Of a DNA stretch of 64,000 bases, positions 57,445-64,000 are shown one piece after another. The notes beneath the pieces are model-generated. The model ran no database searches, had not been told where the DNA came from, and worked only from the letters and a program-made list of their open reading frames with translations. This DNA comes from Bin87 sp965203195 (GTDB lineage Bacteria; Chloroflexota; Dehalococcoidia; Lucifugimonadales; UBA3495), in assembly GCA_965203195.1 (NCBI GenBank), contig OZ241860.1, forward strand, positions 2,914,001 to 2,978,000, given 5' to 3'. The position numbers were made by a program, and so were the translations under genes. Positions within the stretch are counted from its first letter, which is position 1; the number at the start of each line of letters is the position of its first letter.

Positions 57445-58653
57445 CAGGGCTATCGCATATGGATTTTGCGGTGTTCGGTATGATAGCGGCCAACGCCGCC
57501 GGGCGTGGCGTAAAATTGAATGCAGAGGATACGCCGCCATGACCGAGTTTGCCGACCTGTTCAGCGCCCTGGAAGACCCCCGCGCCAGCAACGCCCGCCG
57601 CCATTCCCGCCACGACATCCTGGTCATCGCCTTTTGCACCATGCTCTGCGGCGGCCAGACTGGCGCCGACATGGAACTTTTCGGCCACGCCAAACGGGAA
57701 CTCCTACAATCCTTCCTCAAACTGGACCACGGCATCCCCAGCCACGATACCTTCTCCCGCCTCCTGGGGATGCTGGACCCCGCCGCTTTCCAGCAGTGGT
57801 TCATCGGCTTTATGCGGCACTTCGCCGAAGGCTGCGCGGGCATACTGGCGGTGGACGGGAAAACTTTGCGCCGTTCTTACGACCGCGCCGAGCAACTCTC
57901 CCCGCTGCATCTGGTCAGCGCCTGGGCTGAGGAACAACGCTTGGTATTGGGGCAACTGGCTGTGGACGACAAATCCAACGAGATTACAGCGTTGCCCAAG
58001 CTGCTGGAAATGCTGACTTTGCGCGGCAAAGTAGTTACTGCCGATGCCATGCATTGCCAGCGTCAAGTGGCGCAGCAGGTGATTGAGCAGGGCGGCGACT
58101 ATGCCTTGGCTCTGAAAGGCAATCAGGGCAGTCTGCGGGATGACGTACAGTTGTTTCTGGACGACCCGTCCACGCCGCTGGCCCAGGATGTCCAAATCAG
58201 CAAAGGACACGGGCGTATTGAAACCCGCATTGCCAGCGTCAGTTCCGATGTGGCTTGGCTACAGGAAACGCATCATTGGCCGGGCCTGTCCGCAGTGGGC
58301 AAAGTGACCGCCATCCGGCGGAAGGACGGGGACGAAAGTGAACAGAGCCGCTACTATCTGCTGAGCGAAGCGTGCACGGCGGAACGGTTCAACTACATTG
58401 TGCGGGGTCATTGGGGGATTGAAAATGGGCTGCACTGGGTACTGGATGTGACTTGCAACGAGGATCAGGCGCGGAACCGGAAGGGGCATTGCGCGGAGAA
58501 CCTGGCGTTGTTGCGGAAGCTGGCGCTGAATTTGGCGCGGTTGGAGGCGAGCAAAGGTTCAATGCGTGGCAAGCTGAAGCGGGCGGGTTGGGACGATGGC
58601 TATCTCATCAGCATCCTGTCCCAATTCACCAAAATCCATATGCGATAGCCCTG
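57445..58653 (+). mobile_element. ISAs1-family insertion sequence
   Basis: A 1209-bp element with 24-bp perfect inverted ends starting CAGGGCTATCGCATATGG. It codes a complete ISAs1-type transposase. The element ends 7 bp before the left end of another insertion sequence at 58661. No clear target duplication is seen. Confidence 0.9.
57539..58648 (+). CDS. ISAs1-family transposase
   Basis: A 369-residue DDE transposase: FSALEDPRASNARRHSRHDI and CTMLCGGQTGADMELFGHAK at the N-terminus, ILAVDGKTLRRS (first Asp, DGK), VVTADAMHCQRQVAQQVIEQ (second Asp), YALALKGNQGSL, and RGHWGIENGLHWVLDVTCNE (Glu) are all intact. The start at 57539 follows AGAGGA. Complete and probably active. Confidence 0.92.
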   Translation: MTEFADLFSALEDPRASNARRHSRHDILVIAFCTMLCGGQTGADMELFGHAKRELLQSFLKLDHGIPSHDTFSRLLGMLDPAAFQQWFIGFMRHFAEGCAGILAVDGKTLRRSYDRAEQLSPLHLVSAWAEEQRLVLGQLAVDDKSNEITALPKLLEMLTLRGKVVTADAMHCQRQVAQQVIEQGGDYALALKGNQGSLRDDVQLFLDDPSTPLAQDVQISKGHGRIETRIASVSSDVAWLQETHHWPGLSAVGKVTAIRRKDGDESEQSRYYLLSEACTAERFNYIVRGHWGIENGLHWVLDVTCNEDQARNRKGHCAENLALLRKLALNLARLEASKGSMRGKLKRAGWDDGYLISILSQFTKIHMR

Positions 58654-58741
58654 GGCAGCCGGTAGCGTTTCGTTTTAGGTGGTTTAGTTGTAAGATGGGG
58701 GTACAATGCCCGCCCTATCCCCCTACCGGAGATGCGCCGCT

Positions 58742-59056
58742 ATGGGACTGCTGGACCACCTGGAAACCCAACTGGAACGCCAAATCCCCGCCCAACTCCA
58801 AGCCGCCCTGCAACAAGCCCTGGATGACTACCAGCCCCTCTGCGACCAGTGCCGCCTGGCCATGCACCGCCACCATCGCTACGCCCGCGCCATTGCCACC
58901 AGTTACGGCGAAGTCCGCTTGCAGATCCCCGTGTTCCGCTGCGGTCAGTGTCGTCGTATGGCTGGCGGCATGACGCTGCTGGGCGATGGAATGCGACACC
59001 AGCGGTTTTCCAAAAAAACCGTGACATCGCCATCAGTCTGGCCGCGCAGGGATTGA
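58742..59056 (+). CDS. Transposase ORF1 (zinc-binding part)
   Basis: 104 codons. The N-terminal helix region (DHLETQLERQIPAQLQAAL) is followed by a probable zinc knuckle, C-X2-C in CDQCRLAMHRHHRYARAIAT and C-X2-C in FRCGQCRRMAGG. At 59012-59018 the frame reads TCC AAA AAA ACC; a -1 slip on this A7 run continues into ORF2. Without a slip it ends at 59056. The start at 58742 follows GGAG. Confidence 0.75.
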   Translation: MGLLDHLETQLERQIPAQLQAALQQALDDYQPLCDQCRLAMHRHHRYARAIATSYGEVRLQIPVFRCGQCRRMAGGMTLLGDGMRHQRFSKKTVTSPSVWPRRD

Positions 59057-59730
59057 GCTACGCCCGCGCCGGGAACTGGGTGGGCTGCGTCAAGAGTACG
59101 GTCGGCAAGTGGCTGGAGAAGGCGCCTTTGGCCGCGCCGGAGTTGCCGCCGGACGGGACGCTGGAAATGGATGGCCTGTGGACGCGAACCCGTAGCGGGC
59201 GTGCCGAATTGAAGGTAATCCGCGATGCCGCTACGGGAACGGCGTTGGGGGCTTTTGGCCCTTGGGCCGAAGTGATTGACCGGGCCTGGCAGCAGGGGGC
59301 GCAGCGTCCGCAGCATTTGGTCAGCGATGGGGACGGGGCCATCGCGGCGGGGATTGAGCTGGTGTATGGCGGGGAGGCGCCGCACCAGCTGTGCGCGTTT
59401 CACCTGCTGCGGGAGTACCGGCGGAACATTGGGACGGCGGGGTTTGCGGCGGCGCGGCGGCTGCTGGACGCGACTAGTTTGGCGGAGGGTCGGGCATGGG
59501 CGCGGCGGATTATGCGGGCAACGGCTGGGGCGGCGGGTTACTGGTGCGAGAAAGCGTTGTCCAAAGGACTGCGTCACTTGGCGACGGGGCAGGCGAGGCA
59601 TCGGACTACGTCGCGCTTGGAGCGGTACAATCGTGAGTTGCGGCGACGGGAGAAGTTGGGGACGGTGTGGACGGAACACAACCTGCTGGCGTTGCTACAG
59701 GAGCAGGGCCTGATCAACCAAACCACCTAA
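59017..59730 (+). CDS. Transposase ORF2 (DDE catalytic part)
   Basis: The frame entered by -1 frameshifting on A7 codes about 237 residues: LEMDGLWTRTRSGRAELKVI (first Asp), HLVSDGDGAIAAGIELVYGG (second Asp), HQLCAFHLLREYRRNIGTAG, and RTTSRLERYNRELRRREKLG (Glu region). These resemble Mutator/IS256-like transposases. No good start codon and ribosome binding site are seen for ORF2 alone, which supports programmed frameshifting. The reading frame is intact. Confidence 0.75.
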   Translation, partial: NRDIAISLAAQGLSYARAGNWVGCVKSTVGKWLEKAPLAAPELPPDGTLEMDGLWTRTRSGRAELKVIRDAATGTALGAFGPWAEVIDRAWQQGAQRPQHLVSDGDGAIAAGIELVYGGEAPHQLCAFHLLREYRRNIGTAGFAAARRLLDATSLAEGRAWARRIMRATAGAAGYWCEKALSKGLRHLATGQARHRTTSRLERYNRELRRREKLGTVWTEHNLLALLQEQGLINQTT

Positions 59731-59854
59731 AACGAAACGCTACCAATTATGAATCGCGGCGGGGACATTCTAAACGGAACCCGGCGGCGGGGTTATAATT
59801 TGGGATTGTCCGGTTGCGAGGGCATCCCCCCAATCACCCCGCGAGGTATCTATA

Positions 59855-60372
59855 ATGACTACCCATACTGCCACTATCGCCGCGCCCTACCCGGCCCCCG
59901 ACATGCCGTCGCCGTGGCCCGCGCTTTGGCGGCCGTCAACGACCGGCCCCACCCGGCCCTGGACGCCGGCCGCACCGCTCAAAAATACGCCGCCGTGGCC
60001 CAGGATTTCCGCCGCAGCGCCTGGCAGCATCTGGAGGAGGGCGATTTGCCCTAAGCTTCCAACAAGGCCTGGGGGCTGGTGGCGGAAACGGTCAAGGCGG
60101 TCAGCGCGCAGCACGGCGGCATTATTCACGCCCACCGTTCCATTTGGATGGTAGTTCGGGAACTGGCGCGGGCGGCGGGCGACGCACGCGATGCGGAAAC
60201 GCAGCAATGGCTTAACAGCTCCTTTCTGGTCGCCCGCAGCCTGTATTCCAATTACTACGAGGATGAGGCCGAGGAGGAGGATGTTCGCGCCGGCTTGCGC
60301 CAGTGCGAACTGCTTTCGGAGCGGCTTTACACCCTGTTCCGGCCTGATGGTTCGGGCGACGATGGCGGCTAG
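59855..60372 (+). pseudogene. Broken PaREP1/HEPN-like gene
   Basis: The start at 59855 (GAGG upstream) gives MTTHTATIAAPYPAPDMP, then a frameshift near 59905; the next frame gives RHAVAVARALAAVNDRPHP and WQHLEEGDLP, followed by an in-frame TAA at 60052, and continues ASNKAWGLVAETVKAVSAQH, HAHRSIWMVVRELA to the stop at 60372. Together they match the PaREP1 pattern (EGDLPQASNKAWG..A...KA.A..HG....H) with TAA in place of a Gln codon (CAA). Two lesions make it a pseudogene unless the sequence is wrong. It is related to the genes at 31433-32632. Confidence 0.65.
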
Positions 60373-60653
60373 TCTGCGGCCTATCGTCCCGCCAGGCCAA
60401 CGCAGTCAATGATGGGGAAAGGCCGTCGCGCCTGCATTTCCCCAAAACCGCCAGACCGGGCCGGGTTGCGGCCGGGCCTGGCGCCGGCGCGTTTATCGGG
60501 TATAATCCGGGTTATAATCGGCGGCGGGGGGCTTTCGCAGGCGACCGGGCGGCACTGCCGGCTCCATCCGTACCCGCCTGTCCCGGTCCGGCCTCGCCCG
60601 TCTCTATCCGTTATCCGTTCCGCAACCGCAACCGCAGCCCAGGAGGAATGGCG

Positions 60654-61733
60654 ATGACCACCGTAGCAGCTCACCACACCAATGTTTATGTCGGCCTGGC
60701 CGGCGAAAGCGCGCTGATTGTCGGCGCCGAAGGCACGCCGCTGGGGGAAGGCGGCCTGTACCGCCTGGCCGAGGGGCAGTCGGAATGGGTCGCCGTTGAG
60801 CAGGGGCTGCCCGAAAATCCCCAGGTGCGGGCCCTGCTGGCGCATCCCGACCGCCCGGCGACGATTTTCGCGGGCACGCAGGACGGGGTGTACCGCAGCG
60901 ACGACCGGGGCGAAAACTGGCGGCGCACCGATACGCTGGCGGGGGATGTCTGGTCCATGGCGGCCCACCCCAACGATGCGTCCGTTATGTTCGCCGGGTA
61001 CGACCAGGGGCGGGTGTGCCGTTCCGATGACGGCGGCGAGACCTGGCGGCAGCTGAATACGGCCGGGCTGACGCATCCCCACATTACGATGAACCCCCAC
61101 GAAATCGTCAAGCGGGTCATTGGCATCAGCATTGACCCGGCGTATCCCGATGATGTGTACGGGGCCATTGAGGTGGGCGGGCTGATCAAGTCGGGCGACG
61201 GCGGGGAGACCTGGTCGTGCATTACCGACGGCCACTATACGCGGCTGGGGCCGGTTGACCTGCATGGCGTGCAGGTGAATCCCGCGGCGCCGGGGCTGGT
61301 GTACATCATTACGCAGCTGGCGATGTTCCGCAGCCGGCAGCGGGGCAAGGACTGGGAGTTTGTGCCGATTGAGGAGATGTTCGAGGGGGGCAGCTACTGC
61401 CGGGATCTGGTGGTTGACCCCAGCGAGCCCAGCCGGATGTACCTGGCGGCGGGGGCCGGCGGCGGCAGCGCGCCGGCGGGGACCGTGGACGCGGGTGTGC
61501 TGGTGCGTTCCACCGACGCGGGCGAAACCTGGGAACGGGTTGACCTGGGCGAAACGGCGCCGGCGCGGATGTTCCAGATTGCCATTGACCGCAACGCGCC
61601 CGGCAATGTTTATTGCTGCGACCGGGACGGTCATGTGTATTGCAGCAACGACGGCGGGCACGAGTGGACGCGCACGGACATTCCCGTGGCGATGTCCCGG
61701 GGGCGTCATGTTTATCCGATGGTGGCGGCCTAG
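60654..61733 (+). CDS. Asp-box (BNR) beta-propeller protein
   Basis: A 359-residue protein with five good Asp-box motifs S-X-D-X-G-X-X-W (SDDRGENW, SDDGGETW, SGDGGETW, STDAGETW, SNDGGHEW), as in sialidase, VPS10 and plant photosystem-assembly propellers. No signal peptide and no sialidase FRIP arginine motif is seen, so a glycosidase activity is doubtful. The ATG at 60654 is 7 nt after AGGAGG; an ATG two codons earlier is too close. Stand-alone gene. Confidence 0.8.
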   Translation: MTTVAAHHTNVYVGLAGESALIVGAEGTPLGEGGLYRLAEGQSEWVAVEQGLPENPQVRALLAHPDRPATIFAGTQDGVYRSDDRGENWRRTDTLAGDVWSMAAHPNDASVMFAGYDQGRVCRSDDGGETWRQLNTAGLTHPHITMNPHEIVKRVIGISIDPAYPDDVYGAIEVGGLIKSGDGGETWSCITDGHYTRLGPVDLHGVQVNPAAPGLVYIITQLAMFRSRQRGKDWEFVPIEEMFEGGSYCRDLVVDPSEPSRMYLAAGAGGGSAPAGTVDAGVLVRSTDAGETWERVDLGETAPARMFQIAIDRNAPGNVYCCDRDGHVYCSNDGGHEWTRTDIPVAMSRGRHVYPMVAA

Positions 61734-61755
61734 CCGGCCGGCGCCCTGATTTTTG

Positions 61756-61793
61756 CCCCATTCCCGCCGGTCTTTGTAGCGGCGGGAATGGGG
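61756..61793 (+). other. Strong hairpin after Asp-box gene
   Basis: A 14-bp perfect stem (CCCCATTCCCGCCG and complement) with a 10-nt loop. No T-tract follows it on the plus strand, so it is a weak terminator or mRNA end hairpin. Confidence 0.5.
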
Positions 61794-61860
61794 CGCGGGC
61801 GCTACGCTTTCGTTCCGAACCGACCGAAAGAATGCCCGGGCAACCGAAACCCCTGTCATC

Positions 61861-61911
61861 CGAAACCGGGCAACTGCCGAAACCGGGCTACTGTCGAAAC
61901 CGGGCTACCGC
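61861..61911 (+). repeat. 17-bp tandem repeats
   Basis: Three consecutive 17-nt units starting CGAAACCGGG (61861, 61878, 61895), differing at one to three positions, and a partial fourth unit before them, immediately upstream of the ribosome binding site of the gene at 61927. Confidence 0.8.
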
Positions 61912-61926
61912 TGGAGGAACCCTGCC

Positions 61927-62547
61927 GTGTCATCCAATCCGCTGTGGACTGCCACTTACCGCGTGGGCGAGGCCGACCTGGAGGATATGACCCTGGTCGC
62001 CGGGGATTTGCCGGATGACCTGCGGGGGTACCAGCTGGCCCGGTCGGGGCCGCTGGGGAACCGGGAGCTGGCCGAGAACGGCTTTTCGGGCAGCAGCGCC
62101 GACCGCTTCCGCAACGCGGGGCGGATTGGCGGCTTTATGCGGGAGTTCGTGCCTACGGCCGATATTTCCCCGGCCAGCGGGGTCAACTTTGTGGGCGCCA
62201 CCGTGGTGCATCTCTTTGAAAACCCCGACCAGGTGTCCGGGTGGATGTCGGACATATTCGTGCGGGATTTTGAGGACAATGTGGGGGAGAGCATCGGGCA
62301 TAACCAGCAGATCATATCGGTGCGGCGGGTGGCGGCCAGCGGGTTTTACGATGAGGCCATCGGGCTGTATGTGCTGCAAGGGGGGCCGGCGGGGCTGCTG
62401 TCGTCAACGGTGATTGACTTCCGGGTGGGGCGGCTGCTGGGGGTGGCGTTTGTGGGCGTGATTGGGGAGCATAGCCGGGCGGAGCTGGCTACGGAAATGG
62501 CGCTGGCGCTGGAAAAGAGGATTGTGCAGGTGGCGCTGGGGGTTTAG
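61927..62547 (+). CDS. Hypothetical protein after tandem repeats
   Basis: A 206-residue soluble protein without signal peptide. It has a strand- and helix-mixed pattern (AGDLPDDLRGYQLARSGPLG, INFVGATVVHLFENPDQVSG-like, VLQGGPAGLLSSTVIDFRVG, VIGEHSRAELATEMALALEK). The GTG at 61927 follows GGAGGA at 9 nt. Its shape recalls sensor-like or PknH-C-like extracellular domains but without an export signal, so no function is claimed. Confidence 0.6.
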   Translation: MSSNPLWTATYRVGEADLEDMTLVAGDLPDDLRGYQLARSGPLGNRELAENGFSGSSADRFRNAGRIGGFMREFVPTADISPASGVNFVGATVVHLFENPDQVSGWMSDIFVRDFEDNVGESIGHNQQIISVRRVAASGFYDEAIGLYVLQGGPAGLLSSTVIDFRVGRLLGVAFVGVIGEHSRAELATEMALALEKRIVQVALGV

Positions 62548-62789
62548 GGGCGGGTCGCGAAATCGCCCGCCAGTCCGGGAGGGGCCGGAATCCGGGGCAA
62601 GGGCCCATTGCCTGCGGGGCAGGCGGGCGGTGAGGATGCCCGGATGCCGGCTTGCACCGGACTGACGGGGGTTATGCTATGCCGCCGTTGGCGACGGCAA
62701 AATGCGCTTGGCGACGGGCCTTAATTCACTGGCACTCCTTGATTGGCGTGGATATTGCGGTTAGCAGGGGGGTTCCGGCGGGCGGGGGG

Positions 62790-63405
62790 CGGGCGGTTGG
62801 GGGCAGGGTAGCGGTTGTCATTGGAAGTCGGCTCCTTTCCGGTGGGTGGGCGATTGGCAGTTGGCAAATTGATGGCATCGGGGAAGGCTCGGGCGGGCCT
62901 TGGGGTTTCCAGGTTGTCGGCGCTACGGCCTGAGAGCGTAACGCGTGAGTTTCGTCCTAGTTTTCCGTGTCCCGGAGCGGCAGCTTTTGAGGGCCGTCAA
63001 ACCGGCACGGGGCGGTGGTGACACCCGCTGGCTGGCACGGAACTACACGGGCCGTATGAGACACACAGCGACGAAGCAGGACCAGCTGAAATTGGGTTCC
63101 GACAAGGGTTAGGCCGTTTCCTGGAGGCCCGTTTGGTGGTTAGCCCGAATGGTTTCCCCGATGGTGGTACGACGTCGATTTCGGATTGGAGTAGGCATAG
63201 CTGGTGTCCGTTTTGGCGCCGGGCGCGCGTCCGCGCCGGGGCTGTGGCGGATGGCGGTCGGGGCAGCTGTCCCCTGGTCGCCGGGCGGGTTGCCGCATCC
63301 GTGTTTCAGGGTAATGTACTGAAGTTCGGGCTGTCAAGAGGCAGGGCGGCCGGATTCGCGGCGGATTTTGGATTCCGGCGGGCGAATTTAGCGTGGCACC
63401 GGGAT
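62790..63405 (+). repeat. Dispersed intergenic repeat, copy R3
   Basis: It matches R2 (50690-51345) nearly end to end, with a deletion of about 40 bp near 62990. The remaining DNA of this 1.05-kb gap (62548-62789 and 63406-63556) shows no gene. Confidence 0.75.
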
Positions 63406-63556
63406 TGAGGCGCGGCGAGCGGCGGCGGAGGCCGGGATGCGGGCGTCCGGGCGGGCGGATGCGGCGGCGGCAAACCGGGCTGGTGCGGATGCCGGCGGCG
63501 GCCGGAATGGCGGGGGAAAGCGCGTTGGGGGCCCGGCGCGGGGTTGATGGTTTGTG

Positions 63557-63585
63557 TTGACGCCGGGGGTTCCGGCGCATAGACT
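63557..63585 (+). promoter_or_regulatory. Promoter of the PHP-domain gene
   Basis: TTGACG at 63557-63562, 17-nt spacer, TAGACT at 63580-63585. The predicted start of transcription lies only about 8 nt before the ATG at 63600, and no ribosome binding site is seen, which fits a nearly leaderless message. Confidence 0.5.
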
Positions 63586-63599
63586 ATCTACCTACGCTG

Positions 63600-64000
63600 A
63601 TGGCACGCCTTTTTGACCTGCACATTCATACCACCAAAGGCAGCGCGGATTCCAGCCTGACGCCCGACGACCTGGTTCTGGAGGCGGAACGGCTGGGGCT
63701 GCGGGGGCTTTGCATTACCGAGCACGCCGGGCCGTGGGACCGGCACGAATTCGCGGCCTTCGCCGCGCGGCACAACGTGGTGCTCATCCGGGCGATGGAG
63801 GCGGACACCGATATGGGGCATATTCTGGCCTTTGGCGTGGATCGCTACCAGAGCGGTTTCAACCGCGCCGAGGAGCTGAGCCGCGCCGCCCACGCCGTGG
63901 GAGGCTTCGTGGTGTCGGCGCATCCGTTCCGCGGCGTGCTGCGACAGCATCACCGGACGCGGCCCTACCTGTATCCCGACCCCAAGGAGGCGATACCGAC
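63600..64000 (+). CDS. PHP-domain phosphoesterase (5' part only)
   Basis: The first 133 codons of a PHP-domain protein; the gene runs out of the window. MARLFDLHIHTTKGSADSSL carries the H-X-H metal motif, GLRGLCITEHAGPWDRHEFA the next (TEH), VVLIRAMEADTDMGHILAFG the Glu/Asp and His, and GGFVVSAHPFRG the next His. PHP proteins are metal-dependent phosphoesterases acting on nucleotides or histidinol phosphate. The start at 63600 is taken as it opens the domain directly. Confidence 0.8.
   Translation, partial: MARLFDLHIHTTKGSADSSLTPDDLVLEAERLGLRGLCITEHAGPWDRHEFAAFAARHNVVLIRAMEADTDMGHILAFGVDRYQSGFNRAEELSRAAHAVGGFVVSAHPFRGVLRQHHRTRPYLYPDPKEAIP

Larger units (their letters stand above)
58661..59744 (+). 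mobile_element. Intact copy of the two-frame insertion sequence
   Basis: A 1084-bp element bounded by perfect 25-bp inverted repeats starting GGTAGCGTTTCGTTTTAGG. It contains two overlapping transposase frames with an A7 slip site. It has no obvious target duplication. The decayed copy at 7407-8474 has the same structure. The IS family is not assigned; Mutator/IS256-like catalytic features are seen. Confidence 0.85.

Noticed and set aside
60499..60518. Two TATAAT boxes upstream of the Asp-box gene
   Set aside because: Neither has a plausible -35 hexamer at 16-18 nt, and the leader would be long; not called as a promoter.
61861..61911. Possible short CRISPR array
   Set aside because: Units are contiguous 17-mers without spacers, and no cas genes are present.

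Overview
The window is a GC-rich bacterial chromosome segment with short intergenic gaps, strong AGGAGG-type ribosome binding sites and several insertion sequences. Gene content (separate rpoB and rpoC, a class 1B-type dihydroorotate dehydrogenase, a DUF1800/DUF1501/NHL gene set, a thiolase with a DUF35 zinc-ribbon partner, PaREP1/HEPN-like small proteins, MpaB-type oxygenase, FumC, tmRNA) is most like a Chloroflexota genome, possibly Dehalococcoidia/SAR202-related. That placement is an inference from gene families, not from a marker tree.

Layout. 1-5.7 kb: a minus-strand run with a GNAT-aminotransferase fusion, an MmeI-type single-chain restriction-modification enzyme, then three very small membrane proteins each with its own strong RBS. 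6-11.2 kb: a VOC-family enzyme, a small membrane protein, a decayed insertion sequence, an OGG-type DNA glycosylase overlapping a PIN-domain gene, a hypothetical and a DUF3467 gene. 11.4-26.2 kb: a secreted repeat lipoprotein, then housekeeping genes pyrD, rpoC, rpoB and fumC, with recognisable promoters and a terminator. 26.2-31 kb: a dispersed repeat, holB, an Smr-domain gene, an HNH nuclease, a membrane protein and a Mog/MoaB gene. 31-32.7 kb: tandem HEPN/PaREP1-like small genes with a partial duplication. 32.7-36.5 kb: the NHL, DUF1501 and DUF1800 operon.

36.7-54 kb is shaped by IS1-family elements: one plus-strand copy at 36.7 kb and three tandem minus-strand copies at 51.5-53.9 kb. The 8-bp flanks of copies 1 and 3 are exactly exchanged, which suggests that the ~15 kb between them was inverted by recombination. 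Inside this block is a probable defence island (37.8-44.6 kb: two-membrane-span protein, type IIG-like restriction-methyltransferase, pentapeptide-FRG fusion, a frameshifted membrane protein and two tiny proteins next to a HigA remnant). After it come an MFS transporter, a sulfotransferase, an MpaB oxygenase, a maleylpyruvate-isomerase-like protein and an esterase. Two unrelated neighbours in the island are each followed by the same ~28-residue peptide-coding motif beyond their stop codon. In one case that frame runs exactly to the next start codon.

54-64 kb: tmRNA (ssrA) with promoter and terminator, a PUA/EVE-like protein, a HAD protein, a thiolase with DUF35 partner, an ISAs1 element abutting an intact copy of the 7.4 kb insertion sequence, a broken PaREP1-like gene, an Asp-box propeller, a hypothetical, a third copy of the dispersed repeat and a truncated PHP-domain gene. 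I see no tRNA, rRNA or CRISPR array.
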